Shown here: piece after piece, positions 1-6,183 of the stretch
Layout of the letters: the number at the start of each line of letters is the position of its first letter
Numbering within the stretch: the stretch's first letter is position 1
From: Acidobacteriota bacterium
Lineage (GTDB): Bacteria; Acidobacteriota; Blastocatellia; Pyrinomonadales; Pyrinomonadaceae
Assembly: GCA_013813755.1 (NCBI GenBank)
Contig: JACCRD010000164.1
Location: forward strand, 1 to 10,613
Length of the DNA: 10,613 nt
Direction of reading: 5' to 3'
Translations under genes and position numbers: made by a program
Notes under the pieces: generated by a model
What the model was told of the DNA's origin: nothing
The model's input: only the letters and a program-made list of their open reading frames with translations
Databases searched by the model: none

Positions 1-914
1 TGCCAGCCTTCCGCGCCTTTTATCGGCACGAATTTATCGTCCATCAAAAAGCGCGTTTCCTTTTCGTGTCCCCACCAGCCGGCAAAGCGCGGCAAATCAA
101 AATCGCTCTGATGACGTTCGTGAACAAAGCCGCCGCCGATGCCGCCCGGACCCGAATTCAGATATTTATACGAACACCACGCTGCAAAATCGACGTTCCA
201 ATCGTGCAGATTTAATTCGATGTTTCCCGCCGCATGCGCCAAATCGAAACCGACGACCGCGCCGATTTTGTGTCCGGCTTCAGTGACGCGCCGCATATCA
301 AACGCTTGTCCGGTATAATAATTGACACCGCCGAGTAGAATCAGCGCAATCGAATCGCTGTCTTCGCCGATTGTTTTTTCAATATTTTCGATTCTTAAAC
401 AAGTTTCACCGTCACGCGGTTTCAATTCAATCAAAGATTCAGCGACATCAAAACCGTGAAATTTTATCTGCGATTGGACGGCGTATTGGTCGGACGGAAA
501 CGCGCCGGCTTCGATGACGATTTTATTTCTTTTGCGCGTCGGACGATAAAACGAAACCATCAACAGATGCAGATTCACCGTCAGCGAATTCATTACAACC
601 GTTTCAGACGATTTCGCGCCGACGATTTTCGCCATCGAATCGGTCAATAATTCGTGATACGGCATCCACGGATTTTTCGCCTTAAAATGTCCTTCGACAC
701 CGAGGGTTTTCCAATCCTTCATTTCCTGTTCGATGTAATTTCTCGTCGTTTTCGGCTGAAGTCCGAGCGAATTTCCGGTGAAATATAAAACGTCTTTGCC
801 GTTCGGTTGTTTTGGAATATGAAATTTTTCGCGGAAATGGATGAGCGAATCTTTTTCATCCATTTCACGGGCAAAGGATTCGGAAGATTTGAAAATTGAT
901 GATTGATTTTGCAT
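1..914 (-). CDS. kynU: kynureninase, N-terminal ~304 residues (runs off left edge)
   Basis: This is a PLP-dependent fold-type I hydrolase that cleaves kynurenine or 3-hydroxykynurenine to anthranilate or 3-hydroxyanthranilate plus alanine. Translating the minus strand from the ATG at 914-912 gives an open frame to the window edge, starting MQNQSSIFKSSESFAREMDE. Early residues contain the family motif YFTGNSLGLQP. The PLP-lysine motif WCSYKYLNSGPGG is present, with the Schiff-base lysine at about residue 250, and the aspartate motif GFDLAHAAGN lies upstream of it. The usual length is about 420 residues, so roughly the last 115 are outside the window. No clear Shine-Dalgarno precedes the ATG. 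It is the last visible gene of the minus-strand series, 112 bases after the ACMS decarboxylase stop, with a palindromic repeat between them. It would feed the dioxygenase encoded further right. The family assignment is very secure; preference for kynurenine or 3-hydroxykynurenine cannot be read from sequence. Confidence 0.95.
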   Translation of the reverse strand, partial: MQNQSSIFKSSESFAREMDEKDSLIHFREKFHIPKQPNGKDVLYFTGNSLGLQPKTTRNYIEQEMKDWKTLGVEGHFKAKNPWMPYHELLTDSMAKIVGAKSSETVVMNSLTVNLHLLMVSFYRPTRKRNKIVIEAGAFPSDQYAVQSQIKFHGFDVAESLIELKPRDGETCLRIENIEKTIGEDSDSIALILLGGVNYYTGQAFDMRRVTEAGHKIGAVVGFDLAHAAGNIELNLHDWNVDFAAWCSYKYLNSGPGGIGGGFVHERHQSDFDLPRFAGWWGHEKETRFLMDDKFVPIKGAEGW

Positions 915-927
915 AGATTAAAAGCAA

Positions 928-1041
928 TTTAACCACAGTTTCACACAGATAGACACGGATAATAAACAGATTCGATTCTCTGAATTCTGTTTATCTTATT
1001 TTGATTTTATCCGCGTTTATCCATGCTTATCGGCGGTTAAA
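928..1041. repeat. ~114-bp imperfect palindromic intergenic element
   Basis: The element has inverted ends, TTTAACC (928-934) and GGTTAAA (1035-1041). Inner inverted segments are GGATAA against TTATCC, and an almost perfect core ATAAACAGATTC ... GAATTCTGTTTAT around 962-993. The wording 'acacggataa' / 'ccgcgtttatcc' resembles dispersed intergenic repeats seen in several environmental phyla. The right end enters the ACMS decarboxylase gene and provides its last three codons (Asn-Arg-Arg) and the TAA stop. As RNA it would fold into a long hairpin between the decarboxylase and kynU. No U-run follows the hairpin, so it is not a classic terminator, though it could block 3' exonucleases or reduce readthrough. 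Confidence 0.7.
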
Positions 1042-2043
1042 ATTTTCTTTGTCCAGATTCAGCCATTCCAACGCCGCGCCGTGCAGTAATTTTGCTTTCG
1101 TTTTTTCGTCAAACGCCATTGACTCAATCAAACTTCCGGCAATTTCTTCGCCGAGCGGAAACGGGTAATCGGTTCCGAGCGCAACTTTTTCCGCGCCGAC
1201 TAAATTGACTAAATAATCGAGCATCGGCGCCTCGTGAACGAGCGAATCGAGCCAGAATTCACCCAGGTAAAGACGCGGATTCATTTCATTGTCAACCGCG
1301 CACAAATCCGGTCGAACTGCGAAACCGTGTTCGATTCTGCCAATCGTTGCCGGAAACGAGCCGCCGCCGTGCGCGAAGCAAACGCGCAATTTTTTACATT
1401 TTTCCAACACGCCCGAAAAAATCAGCGAGCAAATCGCTCGCGAAGTTTCGGCGGGCATTCCGACCAGCCACGGCAGCCAGTATTTCTGCATATCTTCTTC
1501 GCCCATCATTTCCCACGGATGAACGAAAACCGCCATTCCCGTTTCTTCACACGCTTTGAAAAAATCGAAAAATCGCGGCTCGCCCAAGTTCAATCGGTTG
1601 ACGTTTGAGCCGATTTGCACGCCGACCAAACCGATTTGCTTACATCGTTTAAGTTCTTTTATCGCAAGATTTGTATCCTGCATCGGCACGGTTCCCAAAC
1701 CAATGAAGCGTTTGGGAAATTTCCGGACGATTTCGGCAATTCCGTCGTTCAAAAACCGCGCGATTTCCGCGCCGTCGTTCGGTTTTGTCCAGTAGCTAAA
1801 CATCACCGGAACAGTCGAAAGCACCTGGACATTAACGCCGAAATCGTCACATTCTTCGATTCTTTTTTCCGCGCTCCAGCAATTGTCTTCGATTTCACGA
1901 AAAAAATGCCCGTCATCTTTGAGCATTCGGGCGCGGCACGGTTTGTGATGTTCCAGTTTGATAAAACCGCCGTAGCCGAATTTTTCCTTCCATTTTGGAA
2001 TATCTTTCGGCAAAACGTGCGTGTGAACGTCGATTTTCAGCAT
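1027..2043 (-). CDS. nbaD: 2-amino-3-carboxymuconate-6-semialdehyde decarboxylase (ACMSD)
   Basis: This is an amidohydrolase-superfamily metal-dependent decarboxylase that converts ACMS to 2-aminomuconate semialdehyde, pulling flux away from quinolinate. The 338 residues match the family length. The metal-binding set is intact: His7 and His9 in DVHTHVLP, His175 in FVHPWEMMG, His225 in FAHGGGSF and Asp292 in LGTDYPFPLGEE. LPWLVGMPAET (residues 190-200) and GRIEHG (235-240) are strongly characteristic of ACMSD. Arg49 in HFFRE and Arg236 are candidates for the substrate-carboxylate arginines known from the Pseudomonas enzyme. The ATG at 2043-2041 directly abuts the stop of the upstream DUF3224 gene with no spacer, so translational coupling is likely. 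The last three residues (NRR) and the stop lie in a palindromic element, which suggests the original C-terminus was replaced there. Confidence 0.95.
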   Translation of the reverse strand: MLKIDVHTHVLPKDIPKWKEKFGYGGFIKLEHHKPCRARMLKDDGHFFREIEDNCWSAEKRIEECDDFGVNVQVLSTVPVMFSYWTKPNDGAEIARFLNDGIAEIVRKFPKRFIGLGTVPMQDTNLAIKELKRCKQIGLVGVQIGSNVNRLNLGEPRFFDFFKACEETGMAVFVHPWEMMGEEDMQKYWLPWLVGMPAETSRAICSLIFSGVLEKCKKLRVCFAHGGGSFPATIGRIEHGFAVRPDLCAVDNEMNPRLYLGEFWLDSLVHEAPMLDYLVNLVGAEKVALGTDYPFPLGEEIAGSLIESMAFDEKTKAKLLHGAALEWLNLDKENFNRR

Positions 2044-2451
2044 TTAATTTTCGTCTGCGAAAGCGAAATCGAGAATTATACTTTTGCCGTTTTCGTCCGA
2101 TTTAAATTCGACCGTTCCGCTGATTCCCCGAAGCTCGCCCGTGCCGGAATTCGGCGCGATAATGCCGCCGGCGCGGCTGGTTTCTTCGGGCGTGTGCGTC
2201 GCGCCGTGCATTATCACAAAAGAACCAGCGCGACCGCGCAATTCGCCGCTCACCTTGTCCATTATTGTATAACCGGCTGAACCGTTGACAGCCGAATACA
2301 TCAAAATCTCGCCAACACTTTCGCCTTTGAATTCGCCGTCGAAAGTCTTTTTCACCGTCCCGCGCGAAAGCGTCGGATTGTCCGGCGTTTCGTCGAATGG
2401 CTTTAAATCCCAGAGTGTAACCTGAAAGGGTACCGTGATTTGTTTGTTCAT
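2044..2451 (-). CDS. DUF3224 family protein, 135 aa
   Basis: A small, beta-strand-rich soluble protein with no signal peptide. I recognise the DUF3224 pattern: an early GTVKKTFDGEFKGES strand pair (about residues 31-45), GSAGYTIMDKVSGELRGRAGSFVIMH (about 57-82) split by glycines, and a C-terminal GTGELRGISGTVEF (about 103-116). The family has no established biochemical function, and its fold is thought to resemble small beta-barrels. It starts in an ATGA overlap with the stop of the 48-residue gene and ends flush against the ACMSD start codon, so it is almost certainly co-transcribed and translationally coupled with both. That context hints at a link to kynurenine catabolism, for example binding or handling an unstable semialdehyde, but this is speculation. 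Family call good, function unknown. Confidence 0.8.
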   Translation of the reverse strand: MNKQITVPFQVTLWDLKPFDETPDNPTLSRGTVKKTFDGEFKGESVGEILMYSAVNGSAGYTIMDKVSGELRGRAGSFVIMHGATHTPEETSRAGGIIAPNSGTGELRGISGTVEFKSDENGKSIILDFAFADEN

Positions 2452-2594
2452 TTTTTTATTTCGGACTTTGCGCCTGTTTGTCTATTTTTTTCCGCTTTTT
2501 CGTCAGAATCTTTTTTCGCTTTCATCAACAACAAACAAAGCTCGCGCAGTTGGTCAACCGTTTTCAAACGTCTTAAAACTGCCTGTTCGGACAT
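2448..2594 (-). CDS. 48-aa charged small protein between nucleotidyltransferase and DUF3224 genes
   Basis: A short frame from ATG 2594-2592 to TGA 2450-2448 encodes 48 residues beginning MSEQAVLRRLKTVDQLRELC. The N-terminal half reads as one amphipathic helix (hydrophobic V, L, L, V, L, L, C, L, L at helical spacing). The C-terminal half is highly charged (KAKKDSDEKAEKNRQTGAKSEIKK) and probably disordered. Its start follows the nucleotidyltransferase stop after a single base, and its stop overlaps the DUF3224 ATG (ATGA). This two-sided packing is strong evidence that it is a real translated gene rather than spacer. Small helical proteins of this kind are, to my recollection, often encoded directly downstream of minimal nucleotidyltransferases. 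A partner or antitoxin-like role is an inference. No homologue can be named with confidence. Confidence 0.65.
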   Translation of the reverse strand: MSEQAVLRRLKTVDQLRELCLLLMKAKKDSDEKAEKNRQTGAKSEIKK

Positions 2595-2595
2595 A

Positions 2596-3054
2596 TCAAC
2601 TCTCTTCATTTTCTATCCTGTAAATATCAGCTAAATCCTGCGGTCTGCCCGCGAGCGTTTTCATTTTTATTAAACCTGAGAGAGAAACGACGGAAAGCTG
2701 ATTGCCGAGAAAAACTATTTTTTCCCGCGTTTCCCAAACGTCCCGCACCTGCGGCGTAACGAGCAGCAAATCAAGCGAAAGCACCTCGCCGTTATCGTCA
2801 ATTTTCGACACGCGCCGAATTTCGATGGCTTCTTCCTTAAACGAAATATCCAGCCCGCGGATGTCAAAACCGTTTTCCGCGCCGATTTTAAAAGTCTTTT
2901 CGAGCGATTCGGCTTCAATCAAAACGTCAATATCCAAAGTCGCTCGCGCAAATCCGTGAATCGCCAGCGCCAGCCCCCCGCATACCGCATATTCGATTTC
3001 ATTTTCATCGAGCGCGGAAATCAGTTGTGACAATTCATCTAAAAGCGTCGCCAT
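2596..3054 (-). CDS. minimal nucleotidyltransferase (AbiEii/MNT-like fold)
   Basis: A 152-residue stand-alone DNA polymerase beta-superfamily nucleotidyltransferase. The catalytic pattern is complete: a GG motif (Gly26-Gly27 in YAVCGGLALAIHG), then Arg37, Thr39 and the carboxylates Asp41 and Asp43 in RATLDIDVLIE, with a third acidic residue, Asp95, in LSLDLLLV. The C-terminal LIKMKTLAGRPQDLADI (about 129-144) is a typical signature of the AbiEii-like/DUF6036-type subgroup. Such proteins transfer nucleotides to RNA or protein targets, and several act as toxins or as antitoxins that AMPylate HEPN partners. No HEPN partner is seen here, only the 48-residue protein. No Shine-Dalgarno is visible, and the start lies 7 bases inside the left edge of a palindrome (3061-3151). 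It has no obvious role in tryptophan catabolism. Confidence 0.8.
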   Translation of the reverse strand: MATLLDELSQLISALDENEIEYAVCGGLALAIHGFARATLDIDVLIEAESLEKTFKIGAENGFDIRGLDISFKEEAIEIRRVSKIDDNGEVLSLDLLLVTPQVRDVWETREKIVFLGNQLSVVSLSGLIKMKTLAGRPQDLADIYRIENEES

Positions 3055-3060
3055 TTTTGT

Positions 3061-3151
3061 TTTTGCCCACGAAAGACACTAAACAAACGAAAAAAGATTT
3101 TTTTAATTTTCTTGTTTTTCTTTCGTGATTTTCGTGTATTTCGTGGGCAAA
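3061..3151. repeat. 91-bp palindromic intergenic element
   Basis: The outer arms TTTGCCCACGAAAGACAC (3062-3079) and GTGTATTTCGTGGGCAAA (3134-3151) are inverted copies matching at 17 of 18 positions. Inner arms keep a weaker match around ACGAAA/TTTCGT, and the centre is a run of A and T. The element fills the spacer between the 3-hydroxyanthranilate dioxygenase stop and the nucleotidyltransferase start. Transcribed, it would form a long stem between the two genes. The 'ttcgtgtatttcgtgggcaaa' wording is typical of dispersed spacer repeats. There is no transposase in the window, so a non-autonomous (MITE-like) nature is only a possibility. Confidence 0.75.
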
Positions 3152-3157
3152 TCTCTT

Positions 3158-3673
3158 TTATAAAGGCGGCTGCATCACCGCGCCGCATTTTTTGCACGTT
3201 CGCATTTCTTCGCTCGCGTAAAATCGTTTGAAAACCGTCTGAAACTGCGTCGTGATGTCTTCAAGCTGAAAGTATTCTTCATACAATTTCTCGTTGCAGT
3301 TTTCGCAAAACCATAAAAGCCCGTCGCGCTCGCCGCTTCGACGTTTGCGTTCGATAACCATTCCGATTGTATTCGCTCCGCGCACCGGATTGTGCGGCAC
3401 GCGCGGCGGCAACAGAAACATTTCGCCTTCCCGAATCGGCACGTCGACCGCTTTGCCGTCTTCCTGGATTTTCACGACAATATCGCCTTCGAGCTGGTAG
3501 AAAAACTCTTCGCCGTCGTCGTGATGATAATCCTTGCGCGAATTCGGTCCGCCGACGACCATCACGATAAAATCTTCGGCATCGTAGACGCATTGATTTC
3601 CAACCGGCGGTTTTAAGAGATGACGGTGTTCGTCAATCCATTTTTTGAAATTAAAAGGTTTTTGTATCGGCAT
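3158..3673 (-). CDS. nbaC: 3-hydroxyanthranilate 3,4-dioxygenase
   Basis: This cupin-fold extradiol-type dioxygenase opens the ring of 3-hydroxyanthranilate to ACMS using Fe(II) and O2. The 171 residues fit the bacterial homodimeric form. Iron ligands are visible as His50 and Glu56 in RKDYHHDDGEEFFYQ and His94 in PPRVPHNPVR. Arg46, Arg98 and Glu108 match the substrate-binding residues of the Cupriavidus enzyme (Arg47, Arg99, Glu110). A second rubredoxin-like metal site is complete: Cys123 and Cys126 (FCENC), Cys160 and Cys163 (CKKC). The start codon at 3673-3671 is preceded by a clear AAGGAAG Shine-Dalgarno (complement at about 3681-3687). It lies 88 bases after the alcohol dehydrogenase stop and before the palindrome at 3061-3151. 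Its product is the substrate of the ACMS decarboxylase encoded downstream. Confidence 0.96.
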   Translation of the reverse strand: MPIQKPFNFKKWIDEHRHLLKPPVGNQCVYDAEDFIVMVVGGPNSRKDYHHDDGEEFFYQLEGDIVVKIQEDGKAVDVPIREGEMFLLPPRVPHNPVRGANTIGMVIERKRRSGERDGLLWFCENCNEKLYEEYFQLEDITTQFQTVFKRFYASEEMRTCKKCGAVMQPPL

Positions 3674-3761
3674 AATAAGTCTTCCTTTATAGTCCGGCTA
3701 TTTTATTAGCGGTTCGTCAATTTCGCGCCGTCATTGAATCAGCCTCCCAAAATTAGTCATT

Positions 3762-4814
3762 TTAGACTTGACCGAGCGATTGCATATTAATCACGAAACG
3801 ATAGCGCACGTCGCTTTTAATCGTGCGTTCGTAGGCTTTTTCGATGTCCTGAATTTGAATGATTTCAATGTCGGAGGTGATGCCTTTTTCCGCGCAGTAA
3901 TCGAGCATTTCCTGTGTTTCCGCGATGCCGCCGATGCCCGAACCGGCGAGCGTCCGGTTGTTTGAAATCAGCGAAAAAGCGTTGACTTCGGCGGGCTTTT
4001 CCGGCGCGCCGACTAAAACCATCGCGCCGTTAAATTTCAGCAGATTAAGATACACGGCTAAATCGTGATTGGCGGAAACGCAGTCGAGTATAAAGTCGAA
4101 TTTCCCTTTGAGCGGCTTCATATTTTCAGGCTCTTTCGAGACGACGAAATTATGCGCTCCGAGATTTTTCGCGTCCTGTTCTTTCGACGGCGATGTGCTG
4201 AAAACCGTCACTTCCGCGCCCATCGAAGCGGCGAGTTTGACACCCATATGACCCAAACCGCCCAGTCCGACGATGCCGACTTTCTGACCTTCGCGCACAT
4301 TAAATCGTCTGAGCGGTGAATAAGTCGTGATTCCGGCGCAGAGCAGCGGCGCGACGGCGGCGAGATTTTCCGTGTCGGAAATCTTCAGCGCGTAGTTCTC
4401 ATCCACGACGATTTGCGATGAATAACCGCCGAAGGTCGGCGTTTTTTTGTCCATTTCCGTGCTGTTGTAAGTCTGTGAGCAGTGAACGAGACAAAACTGC
4501 TCGACATCTTGCCTGCAGTTTTCGCAATCGCCGCACGAATCGACAAAACAGCCGACTCCCGCGAAATCGCCTTCCTTAAACTTCGACACATCCGCGCCCG
4601 TCCGCGCCACGCGCCCGACGATTTCGTGTCCCGGAACCATAGGGTAAATCGAGCCGCCCCATTCGTCTCTAGCCTGGTGAATGTCCGAATGACAAACGCC
4701 GCAAAACTGAATTTCAATCAATACATCGTTCGCGCCCAAATCGCGCCGCTCAAAATCGAACGACGCAAACCCGGAAGCCGCGTCCTGAACCGCATAACCC
4801 TTTGTCTGCAACAT
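3762..4814 (-). CDS. zinc-dependent NAD(P) alcohol dehydrogenase (YahK/cinnamyl-alcohol type)
   Basis: A 350-residue medium-chain dehydrogenase/reductase that interconverts aldehydes and alcohols in the cytoplasm. Catalytic zinc ligands are Cys41 (GVCHSD), His63-Glu64 (PGHEIVG) and Cys159 (PLLCAG). The structural zinc site is intact at Cys94, Cys97, Cys100 and Cys108. The Rossmann glycine motif GLGGLGHMGVK lies at about 183-193, and the following STSPSK (206-211), without an acidic residue, favours NADPH over NADH. GHEIVGRV and FGGYSSQIVV place it in the YahK/CAD-like group, which reduces many aldehydes. It sits between the aminomuconate deaminase and dioxygenase genes but is not a known step of the pathway. 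It could detoxify semialdehydes or be unrelated. It appears to have its own promoter region (4838-4987). Confidence 0.9.
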   Translation of the reverse strand: MLQTKGYAVQDAASGFASFDFERRDLGANDVLIEIQFCGVCHSDIHQARDEWGGSIYPMVPGHEIVGRVARTGADVSKFKEGDFAGVGCFVDSCGDCENCRQDVEQFCLVHCSQTYNSTEMDKKTPTFGGYSSQIVVDENYALKISDTENLAAVAPLLCAGITTYSPLRRFNVREGQKVGIVGLGGLGHMGVKLAASMGAEVTVFSTSPSKEQDAKNLGAHNFVVSKEPENMKPLKGKFDFILDCVSANHDLAVYLNLLKFNGAMVLVGAPEKPAEVNAFSLISNNRTLAGSGIGGIAETQEMLDYCAEKGITSDIEIIQIQDIEKAYERTIKSDVRYRFVINMQSLGQV

Positions 4815-4837
4815 ATAATTACTCCATTAATTTAATA

Positions 4838-4987
4838 TTTTACCGGAACTGTTTTCAAAATAATCCGAATCATTCAACCGCTCTAATTTGATATTCAAGC
4901 GGTTGAGAATCGGTTTATCTGTAATAAAAGTTCTTGACCAGTATTATATGCAATTTTTCGCTTTTACCGGAAAACTGTTTTGAAATC
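4838..4987 (-). promoter_or_regulatory. candidate promoter, paired repeats and hairpin upstream of the alcohol dehydrogenase
   Basis: The 205-base gap before the dehydrogenase holds a perfect minus-strand TATAAT (4948-4943), giving a predicted transcript start near 4936. No consensus -35 is found. Instead the -35 region lies in TACCGGAAAACTGTTTTGAAA (4966 onward). This recurs as a direct repeat, TACCGGAACTGTTTTCAAAA, at 4841-4860 close to the gene start. Between them is a perfect 9-base inverted repeat, TCAACCGCT (4874-4882) and AGCGGTTGA (4898-4906), with a 15-base loop and further partial pairing outside (CCGA/TCGG). The arrangement suggests a regulated promoter with two operator-like sites and a leader hairpin. 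The hairpin has no trailing U-run, so a simple terminator is less likely. The regulator is unknown. Confidence 0.45.
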
Positions 4988-5019
4988 AATTTTTAACACG
5001 ACGCGAAACACGGCGAAAA

Positions 5020-5442
5020 TCAATCAATCGTCGCGATAACTTTCAGTTCAATCGCAATCGGTGTCGGCAAACAATTTATCTCAACCGTCGTTCGGCACGG
5101 CAAGTTGTCTTTGAAATACTCGGCGTAAACGCGGTTATACGTTTGAAAATCGTCTTTCATATTCGTCAGAAAAACCGTCACGTCAACAATCTTCTCCCAA
5201 CTCGAACCGGCATCTTCCAAAATATATTTTACATTTTGAAAAACCGAACGGCACTGCGCTTCGATGTCGTAAGCAACGACATTTCCATTTTCATCGAGTT
5301 CAACGCCGGGAATTTTCTTTGCGTGTTTCTCTCTCGGACCGACACCCGAAAGAAACAAAAGATTTCCGACTCGCCGGGCGTGTGGATATAAGCCTACGGG
5401 TTCGGGAGCTTTGGAAGAATTGATAATGTTTTCTTCGTTCAT
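5020..5442 (-). CDS. nbaF: 2-aminomuconate deaminase (RidA/YjgF family)
   Basis: A 140-residue Rid-fold protein that would hydrolyse 2-aminomuconate to 4-oxalocrotonate and ammonia. The Rid substrate-carboxylate arginine is present as Arg117 in LPCRTTVEI, and Glu132 sits in the conserved C-terminal IAIELKVIA. PVGLYPHARRVGNLLFLSG near the N-terminus and VDVTVFLTNMKDDFQTYNRVY (in two parts, about 86-106) resemble Pseudomonas 2-aminomuconate deaminases more than generic enamine/imine deaminases, as does the insert IPGVELDENGN. Placement next to the aldehyde dehydrogenase that makes its substrate supports the specific call. The ATG at 5442-5440 follows the stop of the secreted-protein gene by 3 bases, with GAGAAG as a possible ribosome site, so the two are co-translated. 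A general RidA role is the main alternative. Confidence 0.85.
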   Translation of the reverse strand: MNEENIINSSKAPEPVGLYPHARRVGNLLFLSGVGPREKHAKKIPGVELDENGNVVAYDIEAQCRSVFQNVKYILEDAGSSWEKIVDVTVFLTNMKDDFQTYNRVYAEYFKDNLPCRTTVEINCLPTPIAIELKVIATID

Positions 5443-5445
5443 AAT

Positions 5446-6180
5446 TTACTTCTCAAGTTCTGGCATAAAAACCTTTTCGTTTGGATAGCTTAATGCCGCT
5501 TGAATTTTGCCAAAACCTTTTGAATTATCTTTTAGGTTTAATCTAAACAATGACTTTCTGCTTTGTTTATTTTGCAAACTGAATGAAAATTCACCGCTCT
5601 CTCCAAAAGAAGCAGTTATCTTATCACCTGCAAAGTTAGGCAAATCAACTTTAAATCTTCCATCTTTTTCCAGATTTACAGAAGCAATACGTATAAATTC
5701 GAGTAAGCAGTCCGGCAATTGAAAAAATACACATTGCCAAACTGGGGTGTAACTTACTTGAAGCTGCAATTCTTCGGCATTTAATTGATTTGATATTAAG
5801 ACTCTGCCGGAGAAAGGAACAGTCTTTAAAGGTTCTAGCTTTACTTCGATGCCTTTCTTTTGACCATCCAAAGTTGGAAAGTCAAAGGTTTTTACTTGAT
5901 AATTCGGGCTATAAATAATTAGCTTTAACGTCTTGGCTGATTTCCCTTCGTGTGAAGTTGGGATTTCATAACTCCAGACATTTGATTGAATTGGGACAAA
6001 ACTTAAATAACCACCGAAAGAACCTGTTATGTAAAAATTTATTTGCATTCCGTCTGTATTAACATCTTGAGGGAAGTGTACGGAAATAGCTTTATCGTTA
6101 GATGAGATTGTCTTTTGTTCATTTACTTCATCCGTTACTAGAAAGGCGAATAGCATAACGATGATTAAAAAGTGTTGCAT
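5446..6180 (-). CDS. secreted beta-rich protein of unknown function, 244 aa
   Basis: I do not recognise this protein. Residues 1 to about 16 (MQHFLIIVMLFAFLVT) form a short hydrophobic signal peptide with no lipobox cysteine, so export to the periplasm or outside is predicted. The rest alternates hydrophobic and polar residues in beta fashion, with glycine- and serine-rich turns (TGSFGGYLSF, SFGESGEFSFSLQ). The segment around VPFSGRVL could be a carboxypeptidase-regulatory-like or Ig-like beta-sandwich. Three cysteines (two close together in the WQCVFFQLPDC segment) could allow a disulfide. The coding strand is visibly more A+T-rich than the flanking enzyme genes, which fits a later insertion. 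It has one of the best ribosome sites in the window, GGAGG overlapping the end of the aldehyde dehydrogenase gene 3 bases upstream, and it ends 3 bases before the deaminase start. Confidence 0.7.
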   Translation of the reverse strand: MQHFLIIVMLFAFLVTDEVNEQKTISSNDKAISVHFPQDVNTDGMQINFYITGSFGGYLSFVPIQSNVWSYEIPTSHEGKSAKTLKLIIYSPNYQVKTFDFPTLDGQKKGIEVKLEPLKTVPFSGRVLISNQLNAEELQLQVSYTPVWQCVFFQLPDCLLEFIRIASVNLEKDGRFKVDLPNFAGDKITASFGESGEFSFSLQNKQSRKSLFRLNLKDNSKGFGKIQAALSYPNEKVFMPELEK

Positions 6181-6183
6181 TGT

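Noticed and set aside
1615..2280. 221-codon plus-strand open frame
   Set aside because: It is antisense to the ACMSD and DUF3224 genes, which have clear family motifs. The Phe- and Arg-rich translation is typical of a shadow frame.
4482..4835. 117-codon plus-strand open frame
   Set aside because: Antisense to the zinc-ligand region of the alcohol dehydrogenase, with no recognisable motifs.
4934..4939. Plus-strand TTGACC as a -35 element in the gap upstream of the alcohol dehydrogenase
   Set aside because: No -10-like hexamer is found 16-18 bases downstream on the plus strand, and no plus-strand gene follows.
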